Origin: Acidimicrobiia bacterium
GTDB taxonomy: Bacteria > Actinomycetota > Acidimicrobiia > Spongiisociales > UBA5794
Direction: 5' to 3'
DNA: 64,000 bases
Assembly: GCA_041393965.1 (NCBI GenBank)
Contig: JAWKJB010000003.1
Location: 1 to 64,000 of the forward strand
Every line of letters starts with the position of its first letter. The stretch's first letter is position 1. The notes under the pieces are model-generated. The model was not told the origin of the DNA. It did no database searches and saw nothing but the letters and a program-made list of their open reading frames with translations. The translations under genes were made by a program, and so were the position numbers. Positions 7,806-15,382 of this stretch are shown here, in pieces.

Positions 7806-8867
7806 ATGAGGAGCGTCGATCCTGGTGTCCGAATCTCTTCCCGTTTTCGGGCGCTCGCCGCAGCGGGACTGGATCAGCGTTCGGTGAAGGTGGCGCTGCT
7901 CGACGAGATCCGGCGCCTGGTGCCGTTTGATGCGTATGTGTGGGTTTCGACGGATCCTGAGAGCGAGGTGGGATCCTCGCCCGTGGCGGATGTGCCGTTC
8001 TCGCCCTGGGACCTTCCGCGGCTCATCCGGCTGAAGTACGGGACGGCGACGAACAGGTGGACGCATCTCGTCGAACCGGCTTCCAGCCTGGCGATGGCCA
8101 CAGGAGGAAACCTGGCGGAGAGCCTTGTGTGGCGGGAGCTCCTGAGCGACCACGGGGTGATCGACATCGCCGGGGTGGTGTTTCGGGATAGCTTCGGGTG
8201 TTGGGGGTTTCTCGACTTGTGGCGGATGCCGCCGCACTCACCGTTCTCGGAAGAGGAAGTGGCAATCCTCGCCCGTGTCGCCGAGCCTTTGACGGCGGCG
8301 CTGCGGGGAGCGCTCGCCTCGACATTCGATGAGACGGTACGGCGGACCGATCGGGTCGGACCCATAGTGTTGATGCTCTCGCCGGATCTCGTGGTGAACG
8401 CGCAGACTCCCGAGACGCCGTCCTACTTGCGCTGGCTGCTGCCGGATGACTCGGTGCCAGCCCCGGTCCCGGCGGGCGCATACAACGTTGCCGCCCAGCT
8501 CCTGGCTCGAGAGGCGGGTGTCGACGACCATCCACCGTGGGCGCGGGTGCATGTGTCGGGTGGGCCGTGGCTCACTCTGCGGGCCTCGCGGATCGGGCTC
8601 TCCGCTGATGATGTGCTGGCGGCCGTGGCGGTGAGTGTCGAGCCGTCGGCTCCGCTCGAACGTCTATCTCTGTTCGTCCGCGTCTTCGGCTTGACACCAC
8701 GAGAGGCCGAGCTCGTCGGTCATCTCCGCGACGGAGGCGACACCCGTCAGGTGGCGGAGCGGATGTTCCTCGGAGAGCTCACCGTTCAGGACCATCTCAA
8801 GTCGATCTTCCGCAAGACCGGCACCCACAGTCGGCGCGAGCTGCTCGCCCGCGGCCTCGGGCAGTGA
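7806..8867 (+). CDS. LuxR-family transcriptional regulator with GAF-like N-terminus
   Basis: A 353-residue DNA-binding protein. The C-terminal 65 residues form a LuxR/FixJ helix-turn-helix: the stretch LTPREAELVGHLRDGGDTRQ, then a second half with LTVQDHLKSIFRKTGTHSRREL. The N-terminal part of about 150 residues has the look of a GAF-like ligand-binding domain, a common layout in actinobacterial regulators. It is divergent from the small ABM-like gene and probably controls it or itself. It contains two ACGT words (8485 and 8660), whereas the genes on either side between 5.5 and 8.5 kb contain none, which may mean a separate origin. Confidence 0.82.
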   Translation: MRSVDPGVRISSRFRALAAAGLDQRSVKVALLDEIRRLVPFDAYVWVSTDPESEVGSSPVADVPFSPWDLPRLIRLKYGTATNRWTHLVEPASSLAMATGGNLAESLVWRELLSDHGVIDIAGVVFRDSFGCWGFLDLWRMPPHSPFSEEEVAILARVAEPLTAALRGALASTFDETVRRTDRVGPIVLMLSPDLVVNAQTPETPSYLRWLLPDDSVPAPVPAGAYNVAAQLLAREAGVDDHPPWARVHVSGGPWLTLRASRIGLSADDVLAAVAVSVEPSAPLERLSLFVRVFGLTPREAELVGHLRDGGDTRQVAERMFLGELTVQDHLKSIFRKTGTHSRRELLARGLGQ

Positions 8868-8947
8868 CGGGTCGGCTTTCGAGTTTGCTCGGCTCGCAGG
8901 TGGCGTAGGTGCCTACGAAGTCGAGGCGATTCCCTCGACAGTCCAGG

Positions 8948-8956
8948 CTCGGACGG
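8948..8956. repeat. Left 9-bp target-site duplication of the IS256-type unit
   Basis: The nine bases CTCGGACGG occur here and again at 11015-11023, directly outside the two ends of the mobile unit at 8957-11014. IS256-family insertions produce 8-9 bp duplications, so this pair shows that the whole 2058-bp unit inserted as one piece. Confidence 0.8.
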
Positions 8957-9063
8957 GTATGTGTCCCGTGAAGTGGTGGAAATTGGGTAGGTCCTTTTCT
9001 TGAAGGGGTCACCGTGTGACTCTCAGCGAGTTCATCCACGAGCTCGTAAGGAGATGCCACACG

Positions 9064-10302
9064 ATGACCCACCATGATGATGCCTCAACGTTTGCTGATG
9101 TGCTTGCACGTTTCGGTGATGACGGCACCAAAGAGCTGTTCCGGGGCCTTTTAGAACAAACGCTCCAGGACCTGATCGACGCCGAGGTGACTGCCCAGAT
9201 CGGTGCCGGGCGCCACGAACGCACCGAGTCTCGTTCGAATTATCGCAACGGGACCCGTGAGCGTGCCTTGTCGACTCAGGCAGGCGATGTCGGGTTGCGG
9301 ATCCCGAAGCTGCGGGCCGGGTCGTTCTTCCCGTCGCTTCTTGAACCCCGCCGCCGGGTCGACAAGGCCTTGTGGGCGGTGATTATGACAGCGTATGTCA
9401 CGGGCACCTCGACGAGGAAAGTTGATGATCTCGTCAAAGCGCTCGGTTGTGACACCGGGGTGTCGAAATCCACTGTCAGTCGTATCTGTGGCGAGATCGA
9501 CCAACACGTTGCCGTGTTCCGTACCCGGTCACTGGATCACCTGGGATTCCCATACGTATATCTCGATGCCACCTATGTCAAAGCCCGCGTCGATCACCAC
9601 GTCGTGTCAAGGGCTGTAGTGATCGCAACCGGTGTCGCTTCGGACGGAAACAGGGAAGTGTTGGGCCTCGATGTTGGCGATTCAGAAGACGAGGTGTTTT
9701 GGACCCAGTTCCTGCGATCGTTAAAAGACAGGGGTCTTGGCGGTGTCAAGCTCGTGATCTCAGACGCCCACCCCGGACTCAAAAACGCCATCGGGCGAGT
9801 GTTCCAAGGCGCAGCGTGGCAACGATGCAAAGTGCATCTGTTGCGCAACCTGATGGCTCACATCCCCAAGAGTCACAAACAGATGATCGGAGCAACCGTG
9901 CGGACCATCTTCGTACAACCAGACGCCGAATCGACTCGTACCCAACTCCGGCAGGTCGCCTCGATGCTCGAAACCCGATATGTGAAAGCTGCCGAACTCC
10001 TCACCGATGCGGAACACGATGTCACAGCGTATGCAGAGTTCCCGCAACCACACTGGTCAAAGATTGCCTCAACAAACCCGCTCGAGCGGGTCAACAAAGA
10101 GATCAAACGTCGTTCCAAGGTCGTAGGAATCTTCCCCAACGACGAATCCGTGATCCGCCTCGTCGGTGCCGTGCTGGCTGAAACCCACGACGAATGGCAA
10201 ACCACCGAACGCCGCTACCTCTCAGAAGGATCCATGAACCAAATCGGACAACCACCACAGGAGGTCAACGCGCCCTACACACCAGAACTACCCGCCGCCT
10301 AA
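9064..10302 (+). CDS. IS256-family (mutator-type) transposase
   Basis: A 412-residue transposase counted from the ATG at 9064; an earlier in-frame start at 9016 would add 16 residues and is less likely. DDE catalytic residues are visible: D168 in YLDATYVK, D234 in VISDAHPG and E341 in NPLERVNKEIKRR, with the family-typical spacing. The stretch WQRCKVHLLRNL is the C-x2-H mutator signature region. It runs to 10302, with the proximal inverted repeat 17 bases further on. The gene looks intact, so the element may be active. Translation starts about 80 bases inside the left end, as usual in the family. Confidence 0.96.
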   Translation: MTHHDDASTFADVLARFGDDGTKELFRGLLEQTLQDLIDAEVTAQIGAGRHERTESRSNYRNGTRERALSTQAGDVGLRIPKLRAGSFFPSLLEPRRRVDKALWAVIMTAYVTGTSTRKVDDLVKALGCDTGVSKSTVSRICGEIDQHVAVFRTRSLDHLGFPYVYLDATYVKARVDHHVVSRAVVIATGVASDGNREVLGLDVGDSEDEVFWTQFLRSLKDRGLGGVKLVISDAHPGLKNAIGRVFQGAAWQRCKVHLLRNLMAHIPKSHKQMIGATVRTIFVQPDAESTRTQLRQVASMLETRYVKAAELLTDAEHDVTAYAEFPQPHWSKIASTNPLERVNKEIKRRSKVVGIFPNDESVIRLVGAVLAETHDEWQTTERRYLSEGSMNQIGQPPQEVNAPYTPELPAA

Positions 10303-10319
10303 CATGACAAACAACCGCT

Positions 10320-10361
10320 GAGAGGCACAACCTCATTTACACCACTCAACGGGACACTGCC
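10320..10361. repeat. Proximal copy of the 42-bp IS256 right end
   Basis: Exact direct repeat of 10973-11014. It contains the right inverted repeat of the IS256-family element plus four further bases (TGCC). It interrupts the 3' part of the IS3 orfB that follows on the minus strand. Confidence 0.85.
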
Positions 10362-10629
10362 TCGGCGGTGAAGTCGCGGCGACCCGCTTGCGGCCTACCT
10401 GGATGCCTCGATGCCGTAGCTGGCCACAGACCCGCGGTGCCCCATAGGTGCCGTGAGACGCCGTATGGATATCGACGATCTCAACGGTGAGTGCAGCGTC
10501 GTCGCGGTCACGTTGGGACGGCTCCCGGCTCCGCCACTCGTAGAACGTTGAACGAGGCACCCCAGCAAGTGCACAGAGCCTGGTGACCGGATACCGATCG
10601 GCATGCTCGGAGACGAACCGTCGGCTCAC
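10333..10629 (-). pseudogene. IS3-family transposase orfB, 3'-truncated
   Basis: The minus-strand frame encodes the start of an IS3-family OrfB: a CALAGVPRSTFYEWR helix, then VEIVDIHTASHGTYGAPRV, the HTH_21 region that comes before the integrase core. After about 85 residues the frame runs into the IS256 right end at 10361, and the rest (about 13 residues) is encoded by the inverted repeat. The rve catalytic domain is absent, so the protein cannot transpose DNA. It would normally be made as a frameshift fusion with OrfA, whose 3' end overlaps it by four bases. Confidence 0.88.
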
Positions 10630-10972
10630 CTGTTCGTCTCCCGAGCGAAATACGCTGCCGCCTTGCGGAGGATCTCCCGATCCAGACGCAACTCTCGATT
10701 CTCCTTCCGGAGCCGCTCGAGCTCAGCACGCTCATCAGGATCAAGACCCGACTCGGCTTCGGCACGAGCCGCCTTGACCCACGCTGCAAGCGTGTTATCC
10801 GAAATCCCCAACGACCGAGCAACCTCGACCCTTGGACGGTCAGACGACCGATACAACTCGACAGCTTCCCTCCGGAACTCCTCCGGATACTTGCTTGGAC
10901 GACCCATCGAAGGGCTCCCTTCCCCTGAGACTCACCCCAGGATCGGGTGTCCAACAAACCGGGTCAACTCCA
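10362..10972 (-). mobile_element. Truncated IS3-family insertion sequence
   Basis: The element's 5' end is intact: read on the minus strand from 10972 it begins TGGAGTTGACCCGGTTTGTT, the usual IS3-type terminus, followed by orfA and the beginning of orfB. Its 3' end is lost at 10362, where an IS256 right end abuts orfB. It lies between the two copies of the 42-bp IS256 right end. Confidence 0.82.
10626..10907 (-). CDS. IS3-family transposase orfA
   Basis: A 93-residue protein opening MGRPSKYPEEFRREAVELYR, with a helix-turn-helix (EVARSLGISDNTLAAWV) and a C-terminal leucine-zipper helix (DERAELERLRKENRELRL). This is the DNA-binding OrfA of IS3-family elements, which works together with or fused to OrfB. 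It overlaps orfB by four bases, consistent with programmed frameshifting. OrfA is complete, but the element is dead because orfB is cut. Confidence 0.92.
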   Translation of the reverse strand: MGRPSKYPEEFRREAVELYRSSDRPRVEVARSLGISDNTLAAWVKAARAEAESGLDPDERAELERLRKENRELRLDREILRKAAAYFARETNR

Positions 10973-11014
10973 GAGAGGCACAACCTCATTTACACCACTC
11001 AACGGGACACTGCC
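10973..11014. repeat. Distal copy of the 42-bp IS256 right end
   Basis: Identical to 10320-10361. It starts exactly where the intact end of the IS3 element stops, and it ends next to the right target duplication at 11015-11023. This is therefore the end used in the last transposition. Confidence 0.85.
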
Positions 11015-11023
11015 CTCGGACGG
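11015..11023. repeat. Right 9-bp target-site duplication
   Basis: CTCGGACGG, matching 8948-8956. Removing the unit and one copy would join 8956 to 11024 and restore the probable original sequence ahead of the DUF222-HNH gene. Confidence 0.8.
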
Positions 11024-11094
11024 TCAGGCTGATGGCTCCATCTCGAGCTTTCGCTGCTCATTTCCTGTCGTACCGGGCTGATATGTTGTTTGGT

Positions 11095-12259
11095 ATGAGC
11101 AGTTTGTTTGGTCCTCATAGGATTTCAGATATTGAGGCCCGTTTGGTTGGTATTGAGCGCCGGATTGGTGAGCTCCGAGCGTGGCAGGCGTGTCTTGTCA
11201 ACGAGTTGGACAAAGCCAAGGCGCATCGCAGTGATGCGTCTCGTACGCTTGGTGAGTGGTTGCAGTCGCATCTCGATGTCAGCCGTGAAACCGCCCGGGC
11301 CCTTGTGGTTGCAGCACGAGGCGGCAGGGATACCGGCCGCAATGTGCAGCGAGACCTTGGAACCACGACCACTTTTGATCGGGCCGTGGCAACCCACAAG
11401 CTGATCTCCACCGGCATGTCAGAGCATGAGGCGAGGGATACGAGGTCGATGAACCTCGAGCAGGTCCGCAAGCTCATTGCACGGCGGCGTCGGACGGAGC
11501 CGGTTGATGAGCGCAGAGTGTTCGCTGAGCGGTACTTTTCGGTTCAGCCAACTCTTGACGAATCAGCGTGGACCGTTTCGGGGCGCTTGTCGGGGGTGAT
11601 GGGCAGGATCGTTGACAAGGCAGTCACTCAGAAAGCCGACGAACTGCGTCTGATTCCAGGTGCCGAGGCATCGACGAGGGCGCAGCGTCAGGCTGATGCG
11701 TTGGTTGCCATGTTGCAAGACTCCCTCGAAAGCGACCCTGGAGAATCAGATGTCGGGTCCTCGGCGGGTCGTTGGGCCACATCACCGTGTTTGTCGACGC
11801 CCGAACCGTCGATGCTCGAACCGATGGGCAGTCAACGGGATCCCCGCCTCTGATGGTCCGGTTGTGGAGGTGGCCTTCGGTCCACGGGTCGGTCCCGATG
11901 TGCTCGAAGCGGTTCTCTGTGGTGGGACCGTCCGGGCTGTCGGAATGGACGGCGACGAACCGGTCTTCGCGTCACAAGCAACCCGGGCGATCCCTCCGGC
12001 GATCCGCGATACGGTGCTGTTTCGCGACGGTGGATGCACGATCGATGGTTGCAACAGCCGATACCGCCTTGAACCGCATCACATCATTCCCCGATCCGAA
12101 CACGGCACACACCATCCATCGAACCTGACCACCCTGTGCTGGTACCACCATCATGTCGCGATCCACGGCAACGGGTTTCGCATCGACACCGAATCACCAC
12201 CGCACAAGCGTCGCCTCATCCGGCCGCTCAACCATCGCGGGCCGCCACCATCGAGGTGA
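11095..12259 (+). pseudogene. DUF222-HNH endonuclease (13E12 family), frameshifted
   Basis: The first part, from about 11095, encodes a DUF222 domain (helical, with ETARALVVAARGGRDTGRNV). Near 11770 the protein continues in a second frame (HITVFVDARTVDARTDGQS). Near 11840 it moves to a third frame, which carries VEVAFGPRVGPDVLEAVLCG and a full HNH nuclease motif (CTIDGCNSRYRLEPHHI, then the NLTTLCWYHHH end) to the stop at 12259. Two frameshifts make it a pseudogene unless they are sequencing errors. DUF222-HNH genes are multicopy in many actinobacteria and behave like selfish or degenerating elements. The IS unit sits 70 bases upstream and may have removed its promoter. Confidence 0.8.
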
Positions 12260-12277
12260 CGACCAACGCTGCAGCCG

Positions 12278-12661
12278 TCAGCGGCGGGAAGGCGTGTCCT
12301 GGTCCTGTTCCTCTGCGATCTCTTTGCGGATCGCGTCCATGTCGAGGTCTTCGATCTGCGCGATCAGGTGCTCGAGGGCTTCCTCGGGAAGGGCTCCGGG
12401 CTGGGAGAAGACGCCGATGTTCTCCCGGAAGGCGACGAGGGTTGGAATCGAGCGGATACCGAAGTTCTGCGCAACCTCTTGCTGATCCTCGGTGTCGACC
12501 TTGGCGAAGGTGATGTCGGGATGCTGCTCTGACACCTTCTCGTAGGTTGGCGCGAACGAACGACACGGACCGCACCATTCGGCCCAGAAGTCGATCAGGA
12601 CGATGTCGTTGCCTTCAATCGTCTCCACAAGCGTGTCTTTGGTGATATCGATGGTTGCCAC
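12278..12661 (-). CDS. trx: Thioredoxin
   Basis: A 127-residue protein with the redox motif WCGPC (Cys30 and Cys33), preceded by IVLIDFWAEW and followed by the cis-proline loop RSIPTL, so it is a standard cytoplasmic thioredoxin that reduces protein disulphides. The GTG start at 12661 is chosen because AGGGAG lies nine bases before it and because it matches the family N-terminus; a longer upstream frame has no support. It carries a longer acidic C-terminal tail than usual (about 20 residues after the fold). It is divergent from the ccm operon, about 100 bases away, and convergent with the DUF222-HNH pseudogene. Which thioredoxin paralogue it is cannot be decided here. Confidence 0.93.
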   Translation of the reverse strand: MATIDITKDTLVETIEGNDIVLIDFWAEWCGPCRSFAPTYEKVSEQHPDITFAKVDTEDQQEVAQNFGIRSIPTLVAFRENIGVFSQPGALPEEALEHLIAQIEDLDMDAIRKEIAEEQDQDTPSRR

Positions 12662-12764
12662 AGTTGATTGCTCCCTGAATAGTGCTTCGACGATGGAACG
12701 CTGGGTGCCGGCGGCATATTCCTTGCGCCGTGCCGCTTGACTACCGGCCGACGCTTGCTGGGTC

Positions 12765-13448
12765 GTGCCCGTCGGTACCCTGCCGTCAGTGTCGGAAACC
12801 ACCACCCTTGTGTCGCTCTCGGGCGTTGCGGTGCGTGCAGGCTCGATCCCGATCCTGCGCGATATCAACCTGTCGGTCGGTCCCGGTGAGGCCGTCGGGC
12901 TCTTCGGTGCAAACGGCGCAGGGAAGACCACCCTGTTGCGGCTCATCGCGACGATGACCCGACCGTCACACGGGACCGGCTCGGTGTTCGGCGCAGACCT
13001 CAACAGCCCCGACCGCTTCCAGGTGCGATCCCGCATCGGCTACATCGGCCACACCCCAGGGTGGTACCCCGAACTCACCCTCTTCGAGAACCTTTCCTTC
13101 ATCGCCGACGCCATGGGCATCGCGGATGCCGATGTCGATGCGTGGCTCGCAGCGGTCGGTCTCGGCGCTGCAAGGGACCGCAGGGCCGACCGTTGCAGCC
13201 ACGGGATGCAGCGCAGAGCCGAGTTCGCCCGTGTGCTCATGACCGAACCGGACCTGCTTCTCCTCGACGAGCCCCACTCGGCCCTCGACGCCGACGCCGT
13301 GAACCTCGTCGACAGGCTCGTCCATCGAACCGTCGAGCGAGGCGGGGCGGCAGTGCTCGTCTCCCACGACCACACCCGGGTACGGGGTCTCGCCGACCGG
13401 ATCCTCACGATCGAAAACGGCACGATCGCCGGCGGGGACCGCACATGA
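12765..13448 (+). CDS. ccmA: Heme exporter ATP-binding protein CcmA
   Basis: A 227-residue ABC ATPase: Walker A GANGAGKT at residues 48-55, Walker B LLLLDEPH near 165-172, and a degenerate signature (CSHGMQRR) where other ABC proteins have LSGGQ. CcmA with CcmB forms the ABC unit that frees holo-CcmE from CcmC during System I cytochrome c maturation, on the cytoplasmic face of the membrane. It is first of nine overlapping genes in the same direction, which fixes the identity. The start may be GTG 12765 or GTG 12789; neither has a strong ribosome-binding site. Its stop overlaps ccmB by four bases. Confidence 0.9.
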   Translation: MPVGTLPSVSETTTLVSLSGVAVRAGSIPILRDINLSVGPGEAVGLFGANGAGKTTLLRLIATMTRPSHGTGSVFGADLNSPDRFQVRSRIGYIGHTPGWYPELTLFENLSFIADAMGIADADVDAWLAAVGLGAARDRRADRCSHGMQRRAEFARVLMTEPDLLLLDEPHSALDADAVNLVDRLVHRTVERGGAAVLVSHDHTRVRGLADRILTIENGTIAGGDRT

Positions 13449-14116
13449 GTGCTTCGTTCACGGCTCAGGCCATGACCGTCACCCGGCGCGACCTTCTGCG
13501 CGAACGCCGATCCGGAGAGGTCGCGTGGGTCACGCTGCCGTTCGGGGCGGTTGCCCTCCTCCTCGTCCCGATCGCCATCGGGACCGACACGCCGACGCTG
13601 CGCAGCGTCGGGATCGGGATGTTCTGGGTCGTCGTGATGCTCTTCGGTGTCCTGATCGCTGTGCGACGCACCACCTCTGACTCGGTCGCCCAACGCGACA
13701 TGGTCGCGCTCACCGGTATGGATCCCGCCGCCGCCTTTGTTGGCACCGCGGTTGCCAACTTCGTGCTGCTCGTGCTGTTCGAAGTCGTCCTCGGCGTCCT
13801 CACCGTCGTGCTCTACGATGTCGAGCTGACCCAACCCGCGTGGATCCCTGTCATCATGCTGCTCGTCGCAGCCGGGCTCTCGCTCCTCGGAACCATCGCT
13901 GCGGGAATCGTCGCAACGGGCCGATCGACCACCGCCCTCGTCCCCCTCATCGTGGCTCCCATGTCGGTCCCGCTGCTGATCGCAGCAACCCAGTCCTTCG
14001 AAGGCTTACGGCTTGGCAAGAGTATCCTCGCGTGGATCCTGATGCTGGTCGTCATCTCGCTGGTTCTGGCGATCGCCGGGATCCTTTCCGCAAGAGCCCT
14101 CCAGGAGACCGGATGA
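13445..14116 (+). CDS. ccmB: Heme exporter membrane protein CcmB
   Basis: A 223-residue protein with about six hydrophobic helices and the family N-terminus (an amphipathic stretch with RRDLLRERRSGEVAW, then the first membrane helix). It is the membrane partner of CcmA. The ATG at 13445 overlaps the ccmA stop (ATGA), and the stop overlaps ccmC in the same way. The longer upstream frame of the same phase only shadows ccmA. The identity rests on topology, on the retained LRERRSGE pattern, and on position between ccmA and ccmC. Confidence 0.87.
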   Translation: MSASFTAQAMTVTRRDLLRERRSGEVAWVTLPFGAVALLLVPIAIGTDTPTLRSVGIGMFWVVVMLFGVLIAVRRTTSDSVAQRDMVALTGMDPAAAFVGTAVANFVLLVLFEVVLGVLTVVLYDVELTQPAWIPVIMLLVAAGLSLLGTIAAGIVATGRSTTALVPLIVAPMSVPLLIAATQSFEGLRLGKSILAWILMLVVISLVLAIAGILSARALQETG

Positions 14117-14850
14117 GCACCCCGCAGCAGATCCCGAGCCCGGTTTGGCCATGGTACGCAATGGGCGCCGCAGGCATCGTGACCCTCGTCGCATCGTTCG
14201 TCCCCCCGCCCGACGCCGTCCAACAAGAGCTCTCCCGCATCCTGTATGTCCATGTGCCGGCCGCGTGGCTCGCCTATGTCTCGTTCGGGGTCACGATGCT
14301 CGCCTCGGCCCTGTACCTGTGGAAGAAGAACCTCACATGGGACCGCATCGCCGCCGCCTCGGCTGAAGTCGGTGTCCTGTTCACCGGCATGACTCTCGTC
14401 ATCGGGATGATCTGGGGGAAATCGACCTGGGGAGTCTGGTGGACATGGGACGCCCGCCTCACGCTCACCGCGATCATGTTCTTCGTCTACCTCGGCTACC
14501 TCGCCCTTCGCCGCTCCACCGACGACCTCGAAGCAAGGGCGAGCCGGGCCGCCATCCTGGGCGTGCTCGCCGTCGTCCAGATACCGCTCGTCCACTTCTC
14601 CGTCGTGTGGTGGCGGGGCCTGCACCAGACCCCGTCGCTGCTCAAACCCGCATCGGTCGACATGGACACACCCATGGTCATCACGCTGTTCGTCGCCGTT
14701 GCGATGTTCACCGTCATGTATGTCGCGATGATGTTCAAACTCGTCGAACTCGGGAAGCTCCAAGACCAGGTTCTCCTCGCCGAACACGCAGACGCCGCGC
14801 CCGTCGCAGGCTCGGCCGTGACGGCACCGTCGCTCGGAGGTGAGTCCTGA
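14113..14850 (+). CDS. ccmC: Heme-handling protein CcmC
   Basis: A 245-residue membrane protein with about six helices. The WWD-type heme-handling loop is present as WGVWWTWDARLT (near residues 106-117), and conserved histidines flank it: one in ILYVHVPAAW and another in IPLVHFSVVWWRGLHQ. CcmC binds heme and loads it covalently onto CcmE on the outer side of the membrane. The start is the ATGA overlap with ccmB. The next gene, a very small one, begins on its stop codon. Confidence 0.93.
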   Translation: MSTPQQIPSPVWPWYAMGAAGIVTLVASFVPPPDAVQQELSRILYVHVPAAWLAYVSFGVTMLASALYLWKKNLTWDRIAAASAEVGVLFTGMTLVIGMIWGKSTWGVWWTWDARLTLTAIMFFVYLGYLALRRSTDDLEARASRAAILGVLAVVQIPLVHFSVVWWRGLHQTPSLLKPASVDMDTPMVITLFVAVAMFTVMYVAMMFKLVELGKLQDQVLLAEHADAAPVAGSAVTAPSLGGES

Positions 14851-14975
14851 TGGACACCGCAGAGCAGTGGAACTGGGTGGGGCTCGCCTTCGGGGCGACC
14901 TACATCAGCCTCGTGGTGTTCGCCGCATCGATCGCGGCGCGCATCAACAAGGCACGGGAGAAGCTCGGGAAATGA
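14850..14975 (+). CDS. ccmD: Small membrane protein CcmD-like
   Basis: A 41-residue frame from the ATG that shares one base with the ccmC stop to a TGA that overlaps the ccmE start by four bases. It starts MDTAEQWNWVGLAFGATYIS, has one membrane helix (about residues 9-30) and a basic tail (RINKAREKLGK). This is the exact size, topology and place of CcmD, which stabilises the CcmABC-CcmE complex. CcmD sequences are poorly conserved, so the call rests on context and topology. Easily missed because of its length. Confidence 0.8.
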   Translation: MDTAEQWNWVGLAFGATYISLVVFAASIAARINKAREKLGK

Positions 14976-15382
14976 AGCGGTACGCCCGGTTCCTGATCCC
15001 CGCAGGCATCATCGTCGTCGTCCTCGTCGTCCTGCTCGTCAACCTGTCCGCATCGCTCGTGTACTACTCCACACCGGCCGAAGTCCTCGAACGGTCGCCG
15101 TCAGCGGAACGGTTGCGGCTCGGTGGACGGGTCATGCCCGATTCGGTGATCGACGGCGGCACCACTGTGACCTTCACCGTTGCCGACTGCGACACGAGCG
15201 TCACCGTCGTCCATGCCGGTGTTCCTCCCCAGCTGTTCCAAGAAGGCATCGGCGTGGTCGTGGAAGGAACATGGGACGGGACGGTGTTCGCGTCGGACAC
15301 GATGCTCGTCAAACACGACGAGCAGTACCGCTCAGACGACGAGCACTACGACACGGAACGCCACGCCTGTAGCGACGCATGA
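14972..15382 (+). CDS. ccmE: Periplasmic heme chaperone CcmE
   Basis: A 136-residue protein with an N-terminal membrane anchor (about residues 8-31), a short OB-fold domain and the heme-binding motif LVKHDEQY, where His115 is the expected covalent heme ligand. CcmE carries heme from CcmC to CcmF. Some CcmE proteins (archaea, some other bacteria) use Cys in place of this His; this one has His. The ATG overlaps the ccmD-like stop, and its own stop overlaps ccmF (ATGA). The acidic, His-containing tail after the motif is longer than minimal. Confidence 0.93.
   Translation: MKRYARFLIPAGIIVVVLVVLLVNLSASLVYYSTPAEVLERSPSAERLRLGGRVMPDSVIDGGTTVTFTVADCDTSVTVVHAGVPPQLFQEGIGVVVEGTWDGTVFASDTMLVKHDEQYRSDDEHYDTERHACSDA

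Larger units (their letters stand above)
8957..11014 (+). mobile_element. IS256-family element with doubled right end and captured IS3 fragment
   Basis: The left end (8957-8983, containing GTGTCCCGTGAAGTGGTGG) and the right end (reverse complement containing GTGTCCCGTTGAGTGGTGT) are imperfect inverted repeats. The right end is present twice, as an exact 42-bp copy at 10320-10361 and 10973-11014. The stretch between the copies is a 5'-intact, 3'-truncated IS3-family element on the minus strand. The outermost ends are bordered by the 9-bp duplication CTCGGACGG, so the latest transposition used the distal right end and carried the IS3 piece along. ACGT words occur in it, unlike the chromosome around it from 11 kb on. 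Confidence 0.8.

Noticed and set aside
10603..11094. Upstream extension of the DUF222 frame across the IS3 fragment
   Set aside because: It reads through the insertion sequence in the opposite strand to its genes and has no protein-like character before about 11032.
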